From Belnapia rosea (GTDB lineage: Bacteria > Pseudomonadota > Alphaproteobacteria > Acetobacterales > Acetobacteraceae), in contig NZ_FMZX01000010.1 of the NCBI RefSeq assembly GCF_900101615.1, positions 109,346 through 173,345 on the forward strand: a stretch of 64,000 nucleotides of DNA. Reading direction: 5' to 3'. Of this stretch, positions 1 to 7,914 are shown one piece after another (the stretch's first letter is position 1; each line of letters opens with the position of its first letter). The notes under the pieces are model-generated. The model worked only from the letters and a program-made list of their open reading frames with translations. It did not search any database and was not told the origin of the DNA. The position numbers and the translations under genes were made by a program.

Positions 1-476
1 CATTGCTTCATATAGGCCATCTGCAGCCCGGCGGTGCTGTCCACCCGGTCGGCGGCCTCGAGCAGGGAGGTGAGCAGGATGGCCTCCAGCTCCGGCTCGG
101 CGCCGAGGCCGGCGATCGCCTCGCGGATCGCCTCGATGCGGGCGCCGTTGTCGGGGTGGAAGTAGCGGGCGGCGACGCAATAGGTCTCGGTGAACCAGCC
201 GGCGCGCGGCGGCAGGCGCTGCAGCTCGGCCAGCAGCCGGGTGGCGGGTTCCGCCCAGCGCTCGGCATCGGCCTGGACGTAGCAGATGGCGAGTGTGTGG
301 GCATAGGCGTTGTGGTCATTCGCCAGCACCCGGTAGCCGGCCCCCTTCAGCGCATGGCCGACCCGGGCGGTGCCGGAGAAGAGGTCGGCCACCGTCGCGC
401 CCGCCGGCACGGCCGCGCCGATGGCCGAGAGGATCTGCGTCAGCAGCGCCCGCTTGGAGCCGATATACTTGATCAC
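1..476 (-). CDS. D12-class DNA adenine methyltransferase, 3' part missing
   Basis: The reading frame runs off the window start, so only the N-terminal ~158 residues are visible. It opens VIKYIGSKRALLTQIL, typical of D12-class N6-adenine DNA methyltransferases. The SAM-binding motif I follows as ADLFSGTARVGHALK, and then a stretch ending near DRVDSTAGLQMAYMKQ that matches solitary alphaproteobacterial members as I remember them. The catalytic DPPY motif should lie beyond the window. I chose the GTG at 476; an in-frame TTG at 512 is also possible. The gene lies 49 bp (13 bp if TTG) downstream of a nuclease-like gene on the same strand, so the two are probably co-transcribed. Confidence 0.8.
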   Translation of the reverse strand, partial: MIKYIGSKRALLTQILSAIGAAVPAGATVADLFSGTARVGHALKGAGYRVLANDHNAYAHTLAICYVQADAERWAEPATRLLAELQRLPPRAGWFTETYCVAARYFHPDNGARIEAIREAIAGLGAEPELEAILLTSLLEAADRVDSTAGLQMAYMKQ

Positions 477-525
477 TGGCTGAGGATCGGCCGGCGCGGC
501 GATTCGGGGCAAGCGGCGCGCCGCC

Positions 526-972
526 TCACCCGGACAGCGCCCAGCCCGGATGCGGCGAGGCCGCGGCGACGGTGCCGGGCGGCTTCAGCACGCCGACATT
601 CTCCCACATCCGGGCGGTGCGCAGCTCCACTGGCACGCCACCGATCTCGACCGCGGTGGCGAAGACGATGCCGCGGCGGCCGCCGGTCTCGATGGTGTAG
701 TTCTGCTCCTGGTTGTCGTCGGCATCCTGCAGGGCCAGCCGCTCATGGGCGGCCTCCTCCAGCCCATGGAAGCTGACCAGGTGGCCGGCCTGGACGGGCG
801 GGACATGCTCGTTCCTCAGGGCCTTCCGGTGGCGGGAGCCGAGACGGGAATGCCAGTCCTTGGTCGTTGGATCGACCAGGAATTCGAGCGGGTGCCCCGG
901 CGTGCCGAGGATGCGGGCCAGGGCCCATCGCATGAAGGCGTCCTGGGCTCCGGTGCGCTGCTTCACGGCCAT
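526..972 (-). CDS. Small nuclease/toxin-like protein (polymorphic toxin type 5-like)
   Basis: A 148-residue soluble protein without signal peptide. From about residue 55 it reads EHVPPVQAGHLVSFHG, then ERLALQDADDNQEQN and VEIGGVPVELRTARMW. From memory this pattern (GH, then an Asp/Asn-rich helix, then a GGVPVE strand) recalls C-terminal domains annotated as polymorphic toxin type 5, a group with an HNH/endonuclease-VII-like look. That family call is not checked. Here the domain stands alone rather than at the end of a large secreted protein. It ends just upstream of a DNA adenine methylase, which would suit a nuclease-methylase pair. Its GGGAGG ribosome binding site lies inside a perfect hairpin. 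Confidence 0.45.
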   Translation of the reverse strand: MAVKQRTGAQDAFMRWALARILGTPGHPLEFLVDPTTKDWHSRLGSRHRKALRNEHVPPVQAGHLVSFHGLEEAAHERLALQDADDNQEQNYTIETGGRRGIVFATAVEIGGVPVELRTARMWENVGVLKPPGTVAAASPHPGWALSG

Positions 973-975
973 GGC

Positions 976-1001
976 CTACCCTCCCTTTGGGGGGAGGGTA
1001 G
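976..1001 (-). promoter_or_regulatory. Perfect 10-bp hairpin burying the ribosome binding site of the 972 gene
   Basis: On the minus strand CTACCCTCCC, a 6-nt loop and GGGAGGGTAG form a perfect 10-bp stem. The 3' arm contains GGAGG spaced 7 nt from the ATG at 972, so the stem would hide this site. It also lies 36 bp past the stop of lpdA on the same strand and could help end that transcript, but there is no U-tract. Confidence 0.55.
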
Positions 1002-1037
1002 CCGATCAGCGGCGCACCGGCATCACCCATGCAAGGA

Positions 1038-2429
1038 TCAGATATGCAGCGCCCGTCCGTCGGCGGCCAGCGCCGCCTCCTTCACCGCCTCGTTCAGCGT
1101 GGGATGGGCATGGCTGGTGCGGGCCACATCCTCGGCGCTGGCGCCGAACTCGATGGCCAGCGCCATCTCGGCGATCAGCGTGCCGGCATCCGGGCCGATG
1201 ATATGGGCGCCCAGCACCTTGTCCGACTTTGCATCGGCCAGGATCTTCACGAAGCCTTCCGTGTCGTTCATCGCCCGGGCGCGGCCATTGGCGGTGAAGG
1301 GGAATTTCCCGACCTTGTAGGCGATGCCCTGGGCCTTCAGCTCCTCCTCGGTGGCACCGACCGAGGCGATCTCGGGCCAGGTGTAGACGACGCCCGGGAT
1401 GGCGCCGTAATTCACGTGGCCGGCCTGGCCGGCGAGGATCTCGGCGACGGCGACGCCCTCCTCCTCGGCCTTGTGGGCCAGCATGGCGCCGGCGATGCAG
1501 TCGCCGATGGCGTAGATGCCGGGGATGTTGGTGGCGAAGTGCCCGTCGGTGACGACGCGGCCGCGCTCGTCGAGCGCGACGCCCACCTCCTGCAGCCCGA
1601 GCCCTTCGATATAGGGGCGCCGGCCGATGGCGAGCAGCACCACATCGGCCTTGATCTCCTCGGCGGTGCCGCCGGCGGCGGGCTCGACGGTCAGGGTGAC
1701 GCCATCGGCATCCTGCCTGGCCGCCGTCACCTTCGACTTCAGCCGGAACTTCATTCCCTGCTTGCCGAAGGTCCGCTCCGCCTGCTTGGCGAGCTCGGCA
1801 TCCATGCCGGGGATGAGCCGGTCGAGGAACTCGATCACCGTCACCTGGGCGCCGAGGCGCTTCCAGACCGAGCCGAGCTCGAGGCCGATGACGCCGCCGC
1901 CGATGACGACGAGATGGCCGGGGACCTTGTCCAGCTCCAGCGCGCCGGTCGAGGTAACGACGCGCTTCTCATCCACCTCGACGCCGCGCAGCGGGGTGCT
2001 GTCGCTGCCGGTCGCGATGACGATGGCCTTGGTGGAATAGGTCTCGCCATTGACCTCGACCTGGCCGGGGGCGGTGATCCTGCCCGCGCCCTTCAGCCAG
2101 GTGACCTTGTTCTTGCGGAACAGGAACTCGACGCCCTTGACGTTGGCCGAGACCACCTCGCCCTTCCTCGCCTGCATCTTGGCGAGGTCGAGCTTCACCC
2201 CGTCGACGATCACCCCGTGGTCGGCCAGCTTATGGGCGGCCTCCTCGAAATTCTCGCTGCTCTGGAGCAGGGCCTTCGAGGGGATGCAGCCGATATTGAG
2301 GCAGGTGCCGCCGAGCGTCGCCCGCTTCTCCACGCAGGCCGTCTTCAGCCCGAGCTGGGCGGCGCGGATGGCGCAGACATAGCCGCCGGGGCCGGAGCCG
2401 ATGACGATGAGGTCGAAGCTGTCGGGCAT
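1038..2429 (-). CDS. lpdA: Dihydrolipoyl dehydrogenase (E3)
   Basis: Flavoprotein that reoxidises dihydrolipoamide in 2-oxoacid dehydrogenase complexes, passing electrons via FAD to NAD+. The 463-residue protein has the N-terminal FAD-binding motif VIGSGPGGYVCAIRAAQ, the redox disulfide in GGTCLNIGCIPSKALL (Cys43 and Cys48), an NAD-binding motif VVIGGGVIGLELGSVW, and the C-terminal base region SHAHPTLNEAVKEA. Length is normal for the family. The start at 2429 has GAGGAC a few bases upstream; the open frame extends further but without family similarity. No E1 or E2 gene is adjacent, so it may serve more than one complex or belong to an operon that lies elsewhere. Confidence 0.95.
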   Translation of the reverse strand: MPDSFDLIVIGSGPGGYVCAIRAAQLGLKTACVEKRATLGGTCLNIGCIPSKALLQSSENFEEAAHKLADHGVIVDGVKLDLAKMQARKGEVVSANVKGVEFLFRKNKVTWLKGAGRITAPGQVEVNGETYSTKAIVIATGSDSTPLRGVEVDEKRVVTSTGALELDKVPGHLVVIGGGVIGLELGSVWKRLGAQVTVIEFLDRLIPGMDAELAKQAERTFGKQGMKFRLKSKVTAARQDADGVTLTVEPAAGGTAEEIKADVVLLAIGRRPYIEGLGLQEVGVALDERGRVVTDGHFATNIPGIYAIGDCIAGAMLAHKAEEEGVAVAEILAGQAGHVNYGAIPGVVYTWPEIASVGATEEELKAQGIAYKVGKFPFTANGRARAMNDTEGFVKILADAKSDKVLGAHIIGPDAGTLIAEMALAIEFGASAEDVARTSHAHPTLNEAVKEAALAADGRALHI

Positions 2430-2557
2430 AGGGGGTCCTCGGGCCGGGAATTCGGGGCGGAAACTGGCCCGGGGCGGGCCGCAGTGCAAGTCGCGGCGGC
2501 GCGGGGCAGCCCGGCACGGTCCGTCCCTTCACACCGCGCGGGTGCCTGCCGGGGCGG

Positions 2558-3028
2558 TCAGGCCCGGCCGTGCTCCCGCGCCAGGTGGCTCTCCACCCGG
2601 GTCTCCGGCATGAACCAGGCCGTCACCAGGGCAAGGGCGAAGAAGCCGCTCTCGGCCCCGGCCGACTTGAACCAGAGGCCGACATACTCCGCCGTGCCGC
2701 CGAACAGCGCGTTGGCGACCGCATAGGGCGGGCCGACGCCGAGCGCCCGGACCTCGCCGAGGAGCTCCGCCTTCACCAGCCCGCTGATCGAGGTGTAGCA
2801 GGGGAGCACCAGCAGCCCCGCTGTGAGCGGCGAGCCGGCCCGGCCGATGGCCGTCAGCAGCAGCACGGTTATCAGCGCCCCGAGCGCGCCGAAGGCGAGC
2901 AGCATGCCGCGCCGCCCGATGCGGTCCGAGAGGGCGCCGAAGAGGGGCTGCGCGCCGATGAAGGCGAGGATCCTCCGGCGCCGGTCGGCAGCCGCGTCGA
3001 AGGGGGCGGCGATCGTTCCGGCATCCAT
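2558..3028 (-). pseudogene. MHS-family (MFS) permease with an internal deletion
   Basis: A 156-residue remnant of a metabolite:H+ symporter of the KgtP/ShiA type, normally about 430 residues. The C-terminal part is well preserved: PLFGALSDRIGRRGMLL (the loop motif in mid-protein) and EVRALGVGPPYAVANALFGG, then GLWFKSAGAESGFFALAL. The N-terminus ADRRRRILAFIGA resembles the usual start of these permeases, where GNLVEWYDF should follow, but it joins directly to the mid-protein loop. This suggests an in-frame deletion of roughly the first six to seven membrane segments. A good ribosome binding site (AAGGAG) precedes the ATG at 3028, so a short product may still be made; transport is unlikely. Confidence 0.7.
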
Positions 3029-3170
3029 GAGGCACTCCTTCGCCCCCGCAACGTGGCGGCTGGCCGCTGTGGCAAAGCGCTTCCCCTGCCCGCGCCCACC
3101 CGTCACACTCAAGCGGCAACGAAAAGGGGCCGGAGGCATAACCGGCCCGCACGGACGGGAGACGACGACC

Positions 3171-4181
3171 ATGGGATTCGAAGGGACACGGCTCGGCCGG
3201 CGCGATGCGCTGGCCCTGGGTGGGATGGCGTTGGGCGGAGCAGCGCTGGCGGCGCCGGCCCTGGGCCAGGGAACATCCGGCCAGGGGCGATTTCCTGACC
3301 GCCCCATCCGCCTCATCATCCCCTGGCCGCCGGGTGGCTCGGCGGATGCGCAGCTCCGCTCGCTGGCGGAGATCGCCGGCCGGGCGCTCGGCCAGTCGGT
3401 GGTGGTGGAGAACCGCCCCGGCGCCTCCGGCACCATGGGCGCCATGCATCTGACGACCCAGGCGCGGCCTGACGGCTACACGATCAGCCAGATGCACCTG
3501 TCGATCGTGCGGCGGCCCTTCATCACCCGCACCCCGCCCTGGGATCCGGTGAACGACTTCACCCATATCATCGGCCTGTGCGGCTGGATGTTCGGCATCG
3601 CGGTGAAGGCGGATGGGCCGATCAAGACCTGGGCGGACTACCTCGCCTATGCCCGTGCCAACCCCGGGCGGCTGACCTACACCACCTCCGGCATCGCCAC
3701 GACCAACCACCTGACGATGGAGGAGCTGGCATCGCGCGAGAAGCTGGAGCTGGTGCACGTCCCCTACCGTGCCTCCAACGAGGCGGCGGTCGCGGTCGCG
3801 TCCGGCGAGGTGATGAGCGTCGCCGACAGCTCCGCCTGGGCGCCGCTGGTGGATGGCGGGCAGCTTCGGCTGATCTGCGTCTGGACGGCCGAGCGGTCGC
3901 CCCGCTTCCCCGAGGCGCCGACCCTGAAGGAGCTGGGCTACGACATGGTCGTGACCTCCCCCTATGGCCTGGCCGGGCCGAGGGGGATGGACCCGGGCGT
4001 CGTCCGCGTGTTGCATGATGCCTGCAAGGCGGCGCTCTTCGACCCGGCCAATGCAACGGTCCGGGCGCAGTTCGACATGCCGCTCGAGTATTACGATACT
4101 GAGGACTACCGCAGCTTCATCGCCCGCCGGGCCGAGTACGAGAAGACCATGGCGCAGCGGCTGAAGCTGCGGATCGACTGA
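3171..4181 (+). CDS. Bug-family tripartite tricarboxylate transporter substrate-binding protein (copy 1)
   Basis: Periplasmic binding protein of the TctC/Bug family, which captures carboxylates or other small organic ligands. The 336-residue product has a twin-arginine-like leader (LGRRDALALGG, then a hydrophobic stretch to LAAPALGQG). The mature protein begins GRFPDRPIRLIIPWPPGG, the family's first ligand-binding loop, followed by SADAQLRSLAEIAGRALGQ and DPVNDFTHIIGL. It is very close to the next gene in these blocks. I chose the ATG at 3171 because it begins the leader. No TctA or TctB membrane partner is present nearby, which is common for Bug proteins. Confidence 0.9.
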   Translation: MGFEGTRLGRRDALALGGMALGGAALAAPALGQGTSGQGRFPDRPIRLIIPWPPGGSADAQLRSLAEIAGRALGQSVVVENRPGASGTMGAMHLTTQARPDGYTISQMHLSIVRRPFITRTPPWDPVNDFTHIIGLCGWMFGIAVKADGPIKTWADYLAYARANPGRLTYTTSGIATTNHLTMEELASREKLELVHVPYRASNEAAVAVASGEVMSVADSSAWAPLVDGGQLRLICVWTAERSPRFPEAPTLKELGYDMVVTSPYGLAGPRGMDPGVVRVLHDACKAALFDPANATVRAQFDMPLEYYDTEDYRSFIARRAEYEKTMAQRLKLRID

Positions 4182-4209
4182 AGCAAGACCACCGGGAGAA
4201 GCACCAGGA

Positions 4210-5196
4210 ATGCCATCCATCACCCGCCGCGGGGCGCTGACGCTCGCCGCGGCCAGCCTCGCCGCCCCGAGACTTGCCACCCCCGCGCTCGCCCAGGGAC
4301 GTTTCCCGGACCGGCCGCTGCGCCTCGTCATCCCCTGGCCGGCGGGTGGCTCGGCCGATGCGCAGCTCCGCTCCATGGGGGAGATCGCCAGCAAGGCGCT
4401 TGGCCAGCCGGTGGTGATCGAGAACAAGCCGGGGGCGGGCGGGACGCTCGGCCCGATGACGGTCGCCCAGCAATCCCGGCCGGATGGCTATACGCTGACC
4501 CAGATGCACCTCTCGGTGCTGCGGCGGCCCTGGATGATGAAGACCCCGCTCTGGGACCCGGTGAAGGATTTCACCCATATCATCGGCCTCACCGGCTGGC
4601 TCTTCGGCACCGCCATCAAGGCCGATAGCCGCTTCGAGACCTGGGCCGAGATGATTGGCTATGCCCGCGCCAACCCGGGCAAGCTGACCTATTCCACCAG
4701 CGGCATCGGCACCAGCAACCACCTGGCGATGGAGACCATCCTGGAGCAGGAGAAGGTCGAGATCACCCATGTGCCCTTCCGCGGCTCCAACGAGGGGGTG
4801 ACGGCGGCGCTGGCCGGGCAGGTGGACATGGTCTGCGACAGCAGCGCCTGGGCCCCCTTCGTCGAGGCCGGCTCCATGCGCGCCCTCTCGGTCTGGACCG
4901 CCGAGCGGGCGGCGCGCTTCCCCTCCGTGCCGACGCTGAAGGAGCTCGGCTACGACATGGAGGTCACCTCACCCTATGGGGTCAGCGGGCCGAAGGGGAT
5001 GGATGAGGGCGTGGTGCGGGTGCTGCACGATGCCTTCAAGGCCGCCCTCTTCGACCCCGAGAACGAGCGCATCCGCACCCAGTTCGACATGCCCCTGGTC
5101 TACCGGAACACCGCGGACTACCGCGACTTCGTCGCCAGGCGCGTCGAGTACGAGAAGATGATGGTCAAGCGGCTGAACCTCTCGCTCGACGGCTGA
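4210..5196 (+). CDS. Bug-family substrate-binding protein (copy 2)
   Basis: A 328-residue TctC/Bug-type periplasmic binding protein, 28 bp after the previous one and strongly similar to it: GRFPDRPLRLVIPWPAGG, SADAQLRSMGEIASKALGQ, DPVKDFTHIIGLTGWLFG, and the C-terminal end YEKMMVKRLNLSLDG. A Tat-like leader ITRRGALTLAAASLAAP runs to the TPALAQG cleavage region. GGGAGAAG sits upstream of the ATG. The closeness to copy 1 points to a fairly recent tandem duplication followed by ligand-pocket divergence. Confidence 0.9.
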   Translation: MPSITRRGALTLAAASLAAPRLATPALAQGRFPDRPLRLVIPWPAGGSADAQLRSMGEIASKALGQPVVIENKPGAGGTLGPMTVAQQSRPDGYTLTQMHLSVLRRPWMMKTPLWDPVKDFTHIIGLTGWLFGTAIKADSRFETWAEMIGYARANPGKLTYSTSGIGTSNHLAMETILEQEKVEITHVPFRGSNEGVTAALAGQVDMVCDSSAWAPFVEAGSMRALSVWTAERAARFPSVPTLKELGYDMEVTSPYGVSGPKGMDEGVVRVLHDAFKAALFDPENERIRTQFDMPLVYRNTADYRDFVARRVEYEKMMVKRLNLSLDG

Positions 5197-5218
5197 GCAG
5201 GGACGGAGGGAGGAAACA

Positions 5219-6190
5219 ATGACAATAGCATCCACCCGCCGCGCCCTGCTGGGCGCGGCGAGCGGCCTGCTGGCCGCCCCGGCGCTCGGCCAGGGGCGCT
5301 TCCCCAACCGGCAGATCCGCTGCCTTATCCCCTGGCCGCCGGGCGGCTCGCTCGATGCGCTGCACCGGCAGATGTTCGAGATCGCGGTGAAGGATCTCGG
5401 CCAGCCCATCATCATCGAGAACATGGCCGGCGCGCGCGGCACCCGCGCCGCGATGTTCCTGATCCAGCAGGCCCGGCCGGATGGCTACACCATCGCCCAC
5501 CACCACCTGTCGATCCTCCGCCACCCCTTCCTGACGCGGCAGGCGACCTGGGATCCGGTCACGGATTTCACCTACATCATGCAGCTCACCGGCTTCGTCT
5601 TCGGCACCGCGGTGCGTGGCGACAGCCCGTGGCGGACGCATGCCGAGCTGATGGAGGCCGCCCGCCGCGCCCCGGGCCGCCTCACCTTCTCGACCAGCGG
5701 CATCGCCACCACCAACCACCTGGCGATGGAGGACATTCTCGCCCGCGAGCGGGCCGAGATGACGCATGTGCCGATGCGCGGCAGCCAGGAGGGCGTCACC
5801 GCCCTGCTCGGCCGGCAGATCGACATCGTCGCCGACAGCCAGTCCTGGCGGCCCCAGGTCGAGACCGGCGAGCTCCGCCTGCTGGCCGCCTGGACGCCGG
5901 ACCGGCTGCCGAGCTTCCCCGAGGTGCCGACCCTGAAGGAGCTCGGCTACGGGATGAGCGTGACCTCGCCCTACGGCCTCGCCGGGCCGAAGGGGATGGA
6001 GCCGGAGGTGGTCGACATCCTCCACCGCACGCTGAAGAAGGCCTTCGAGGATGAGGCCAGCCAGGCGATCATGAAGCGGTGGGAGCTGCCGAACGAGTAT
6101 CTCGGCCCGCGCGAGTACCTCGCCTTCGCCCGCGAGCGGGTGGCCTATGAGCGGGACACGGTGGGCCGGCTGAAGCTCAGCATCGACTGA
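5219..6190 (+). CDS. Bug-family substrate-binding protein (copy 3)
   Basis: Third tandem TctC/Bug-type binding protein, 323 residues, 22 bp after copy 2 and preceded by GGAGGGAGGAAACA. Leader STRRALLGAASGLLAAPALG, mature start GRFPNRQIRCLIPWPPGG. It keeps the family layout (DPVTDFTYIMQLTGFVFG, TLKELGYGMSVTSPYGLA) but is clearly more divergent than copies 1 and 2, with LDALHRQMFEIAVKDLGQ in place of the SADAQLRS block. It ends the operon: a 9-bp inverted repeat follows at 6203-6224. Confidence 0.9.
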   Translation: MTIASTRRALLGAASGLLAAPALGQGRFPNRQIRCLIPWPPGGSLDALHRQMFEIAVKDLGQPIIIENMAGARGTRAAMFLIQQARPDGYTIAHHHLSILRHPFLTRQATWDPVTDFTYIMQLTGFVFGTAVRGDSPWRTHAELMEAARRAPGRLTFSTSGIATTNHLAMEDILARERAEMTHVPMRGSQEGVTALLGRQIDIVADSQSWRPQVETGELRLLAAWTPDRLPSFPEVPTLKELGYGMSVTSPYGLAGPKGMEPEVVDILHRTLKKAFEDEASQAIMKRWELPNEYLGPREYLAFARERVAYERDTVGRLKLSID

Positions 6191-6202
6191 GGCGCCGCAG
6201 GG

Positions 6203-6224
6203 GGCAGCGCCTGCAGGCGCTGCC
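6203..6224. terminator. Bidirectional hairpin between convergent operons
   Basis: GGCAGCGCC, loop TGCA, GGCGCTGCC: a perfect 9-bp stem in the 34-bp gap between the Bug operon (plus strand) and the polyketide operon (minus strand). It has no clear U-tract, so it would be an imperfect intrinsic terminator on either strand. Confidence 0.55.
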
Positions 6225-7241
6225 TCACAGCCGCGTCGCCCGCGCGAAGGCCGGGCCGAGCAGCGGGGCGGCGGCGGCGAAGCCCGCCGGCCAGCCCTGC
6301 AGCACCCGGGCGCCGAGCCCGGCGAGCAGCACCGGACGGGCATGGCGGCGGCGCCAGGCGGCCCCGAATTCCGCCGCCTCCCGCCCCGCCAGGATCGCCT
6401 CCGCCGCGGCGAGGCCCGATTGCAGGGCCAGCGCCATCCCCTCCCCCGTGAAGCTCGGGATCACGGCCGCCTGGTCGCCGATGCGGTAGAAACCGGGCGG
6501 CCCCTCCCCGGCATGGCGCCAGCCATAGGGCACGCCCGCCACCGCCAGGGGCCGCGCCCAGAGCGGCCGGGCATCGCGCAGCAGCCGGGCGGCGAGGGCG
6601 GAGCCGGCGCGGATGGTGGCGAGCAGGTCGCCGGGCGCCTGGCGCAGCGCGGCGCAGAGATTGGCGCCGCCCGCCTCGCTCGGCTGCAGCCCGGCATAGC
6701 CGCCGGCGCAGGGCAGCAGGGCGACCGCGGCCTCGATCGGGACATCGGCCAGATGCAGCTTGAGCCCCATCCAGGGCGAGGCCGGGCGGGGGAAGCCGCG
6801 CAGCGCGTGCTTGCCGGTCGCCAGCACCACCCGGCGCGCGGAGACCTCGCCCGCGCTGGTGCGGAGGCGCCAGCCCCCGCCCTCGGCCTGGGCGCCCAGC
6901 ACGGTGACGCCCCGTCGCAGCGCCGGGCCGGCCGCCGACTGCAAGGCGCCATCCAGCCGCCGCCGGGCCAGGCCCCAGGCGTCGAAGGGCAGCGCAGCCG
7001 TGCTCTCCCGCGCGCCATGGCCGATGCGGAGGTGCCGCAGCGGGATGGCGCCGAGCGCGGCCGGGTCGATGCCGAGCGTGGCGAGGGCCGCCGCGGCGTC
7101 GGGGCCGAAGAATTCGCCGCAGACGCTCTCGCGCGGGGCGGCGCTGCGCTCCAGCAGCACCACCTCCCGCCCTGCCCGGCGCAGCGCGATCGCCGCGGCG
7201 CAGCCGGCCGGCCCGGCGCCGATGACGGCGATCTCAGCCAC
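6225..7241 (-). CDS. FAD-dependent oxidoreductase, geranylgeranyl-reductase/hydroxylase-like, in polyketide operon
   Basis: A 338-residue flavoprotein of the p-hydroxybenzoate-hydroxylase/geranylgeranyl-reductase superfamily. It begins VAEIAVIGAGPAGCAAAIAL (Rossmann FAD motif), has a CGEFFGPDA segment where the family often has a conserved Cys-Gly-Glu, and the second FAD motif RIGDQAAVIPSFTGEGM. The GTG start at 7241 overlaps the stop of the methyltransferase by 8 bp and fits the beginning of the domain; the longer open frame upstream overlaps that gene and lacks similarity. As third gene after a type III PKS and a methyltransferase, it most likely oxidises the aromatic lipid product, as SrsC does in the Streptomyces srsABC pathway. 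Confidence 0.8.
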   Translation of the reverse strand: MAEIAVIGAGPAGCAAAIALRRAGREVVLLERSAAPRESVCGEFFGPDAAAALATLGIDPAALGAIPLRHLRIGHGARESTAALPFDAWGLARRRLDGALQSAAGPALRRGVTVLGAQAEGGGWRLRTSAGEVSARRVVLATGKHALRGFPRPASPWMGLKLHLADVPIEAAVALLPCAGGYAGLQPSEAGGANLCAALRQAPGDLLATIRAGSALAARLLRDARPLWARPLAVAGVPYGWRHAGEGPPGFYRIGDQAAVIPSFTGEGMALALQSGLAAAEAILAGREAAEFGAAWRRRHARPVLLAGLGARVLQGWPAGFAAAAPLLGPAFARATRL

Positions 7242-7914
7242 GGCCGGAGACGATCCAGCGGAAGGGAAAGGCCCAGGCGATCTCCGCCGCGACGCCGGCT
7301 TCCGCCAGCAGCCGCTGCCAATCGGCGCGGGTGAAGCCGCGGGCGATGGAGACGGTGCTGTCATGCACCACCATCGGGTCCATCCTGAGCGCCCGGACGG
7401 CGCCCCAGACGAAGCCCCAGGGCAGCCAGTGCCGGTGCAGGTCGGAGATCAGCCAGCCCCGCCGCGCCCGGCCGGGCAGCCAGCGCAGGAAGCGCACCAG
7501 CTCCGCATCCCGCAGGTGATGGGTGAAGAGGCTGCACAGCACCACATCGAACCGCTCCGCCTCCGGCAGGTCGAAGAGGTCCGCGGTGATGAAGCGGGCC
7601 GGGATGCCGGCCGCGCCCGCATAGCGGGCGGCCCAGGGGCTGCGGTCGAGGCCCACGAGTTCCACCGCCACGCCGCGCCGCTCGCCCCAGCGGGCGATGG
7701 CGGCCAGCATGTCGCCGCCGCCGAAGCCGATATCGAGCACGGAAAGCTGCCGCGTGCCTGTCTCGGCCACCAACGCGTCGAGCCAGCGCAGCGTCGGGCG
7801 GTAGGCGAGGCTCATCCGGTTGATGCGGGCGAGGTCGCGCAGGGCGGAGGCGAATTCGGCCTCGGTCGCCGCCGCGTCGTCCATCCATTCGGCGGCGGCG
7901 CTGCGCTCGCGCAT
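7234..7914 (-). CDS. Class I SAM-dependent methyltransferase in polyketide operon
   Basis: A 226-residue soluble methyltransferase. The SAM-binding motif I is VLDIGFGGGDMLAAIARWG, followed by the acidic motif II (VGLDRSPWAARYA) and a post-motif block FDVVLCSLFTHHL. Its start at 7914 shares an ATGA with the stop of the type III polyketide synthase, implying translational coupling. In this context it probably O- or C-methylates the polyketide ring. It is a class I enzyme, unlike the membrane isoprenylcysteine-type methyltransferase in the srsABC system, so the exact position methylated cannot be told. Confidence 0.85.
   Translation of the reverse strand: MRERSAAAEWMDDAAATEAEFASALRDLARINRMSLAYRPTLRWLDALVAETGTRQLSVLDIGFGGGDMLAAIARWGERRGVAVELVGLDRSPWAARYAGAAGIPARFITADLFDLPEAERFDVVLCSLFTHHLRDAELVRFLRWLPGRARRGWLISDLHRHWLPWGFVWGAVRALRMDPMVVHDSTVSIARGFTRADWQRLLAEAGVAAEIAWAFPFRWIVSGRG

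Noticed and set aside
1029..2726. Long open frame on the plus strand opposite lpdA
   Set aside because: Its product is low complexity and lacks any family likeness; lpdA on the other strand has all catalytic motifs.
2529..4427. 632-codon open frame on the minus strand
   Set aside because: It is a shadow of the Bug gene and the permease remnant, caused by high GC; no recognisable domain.
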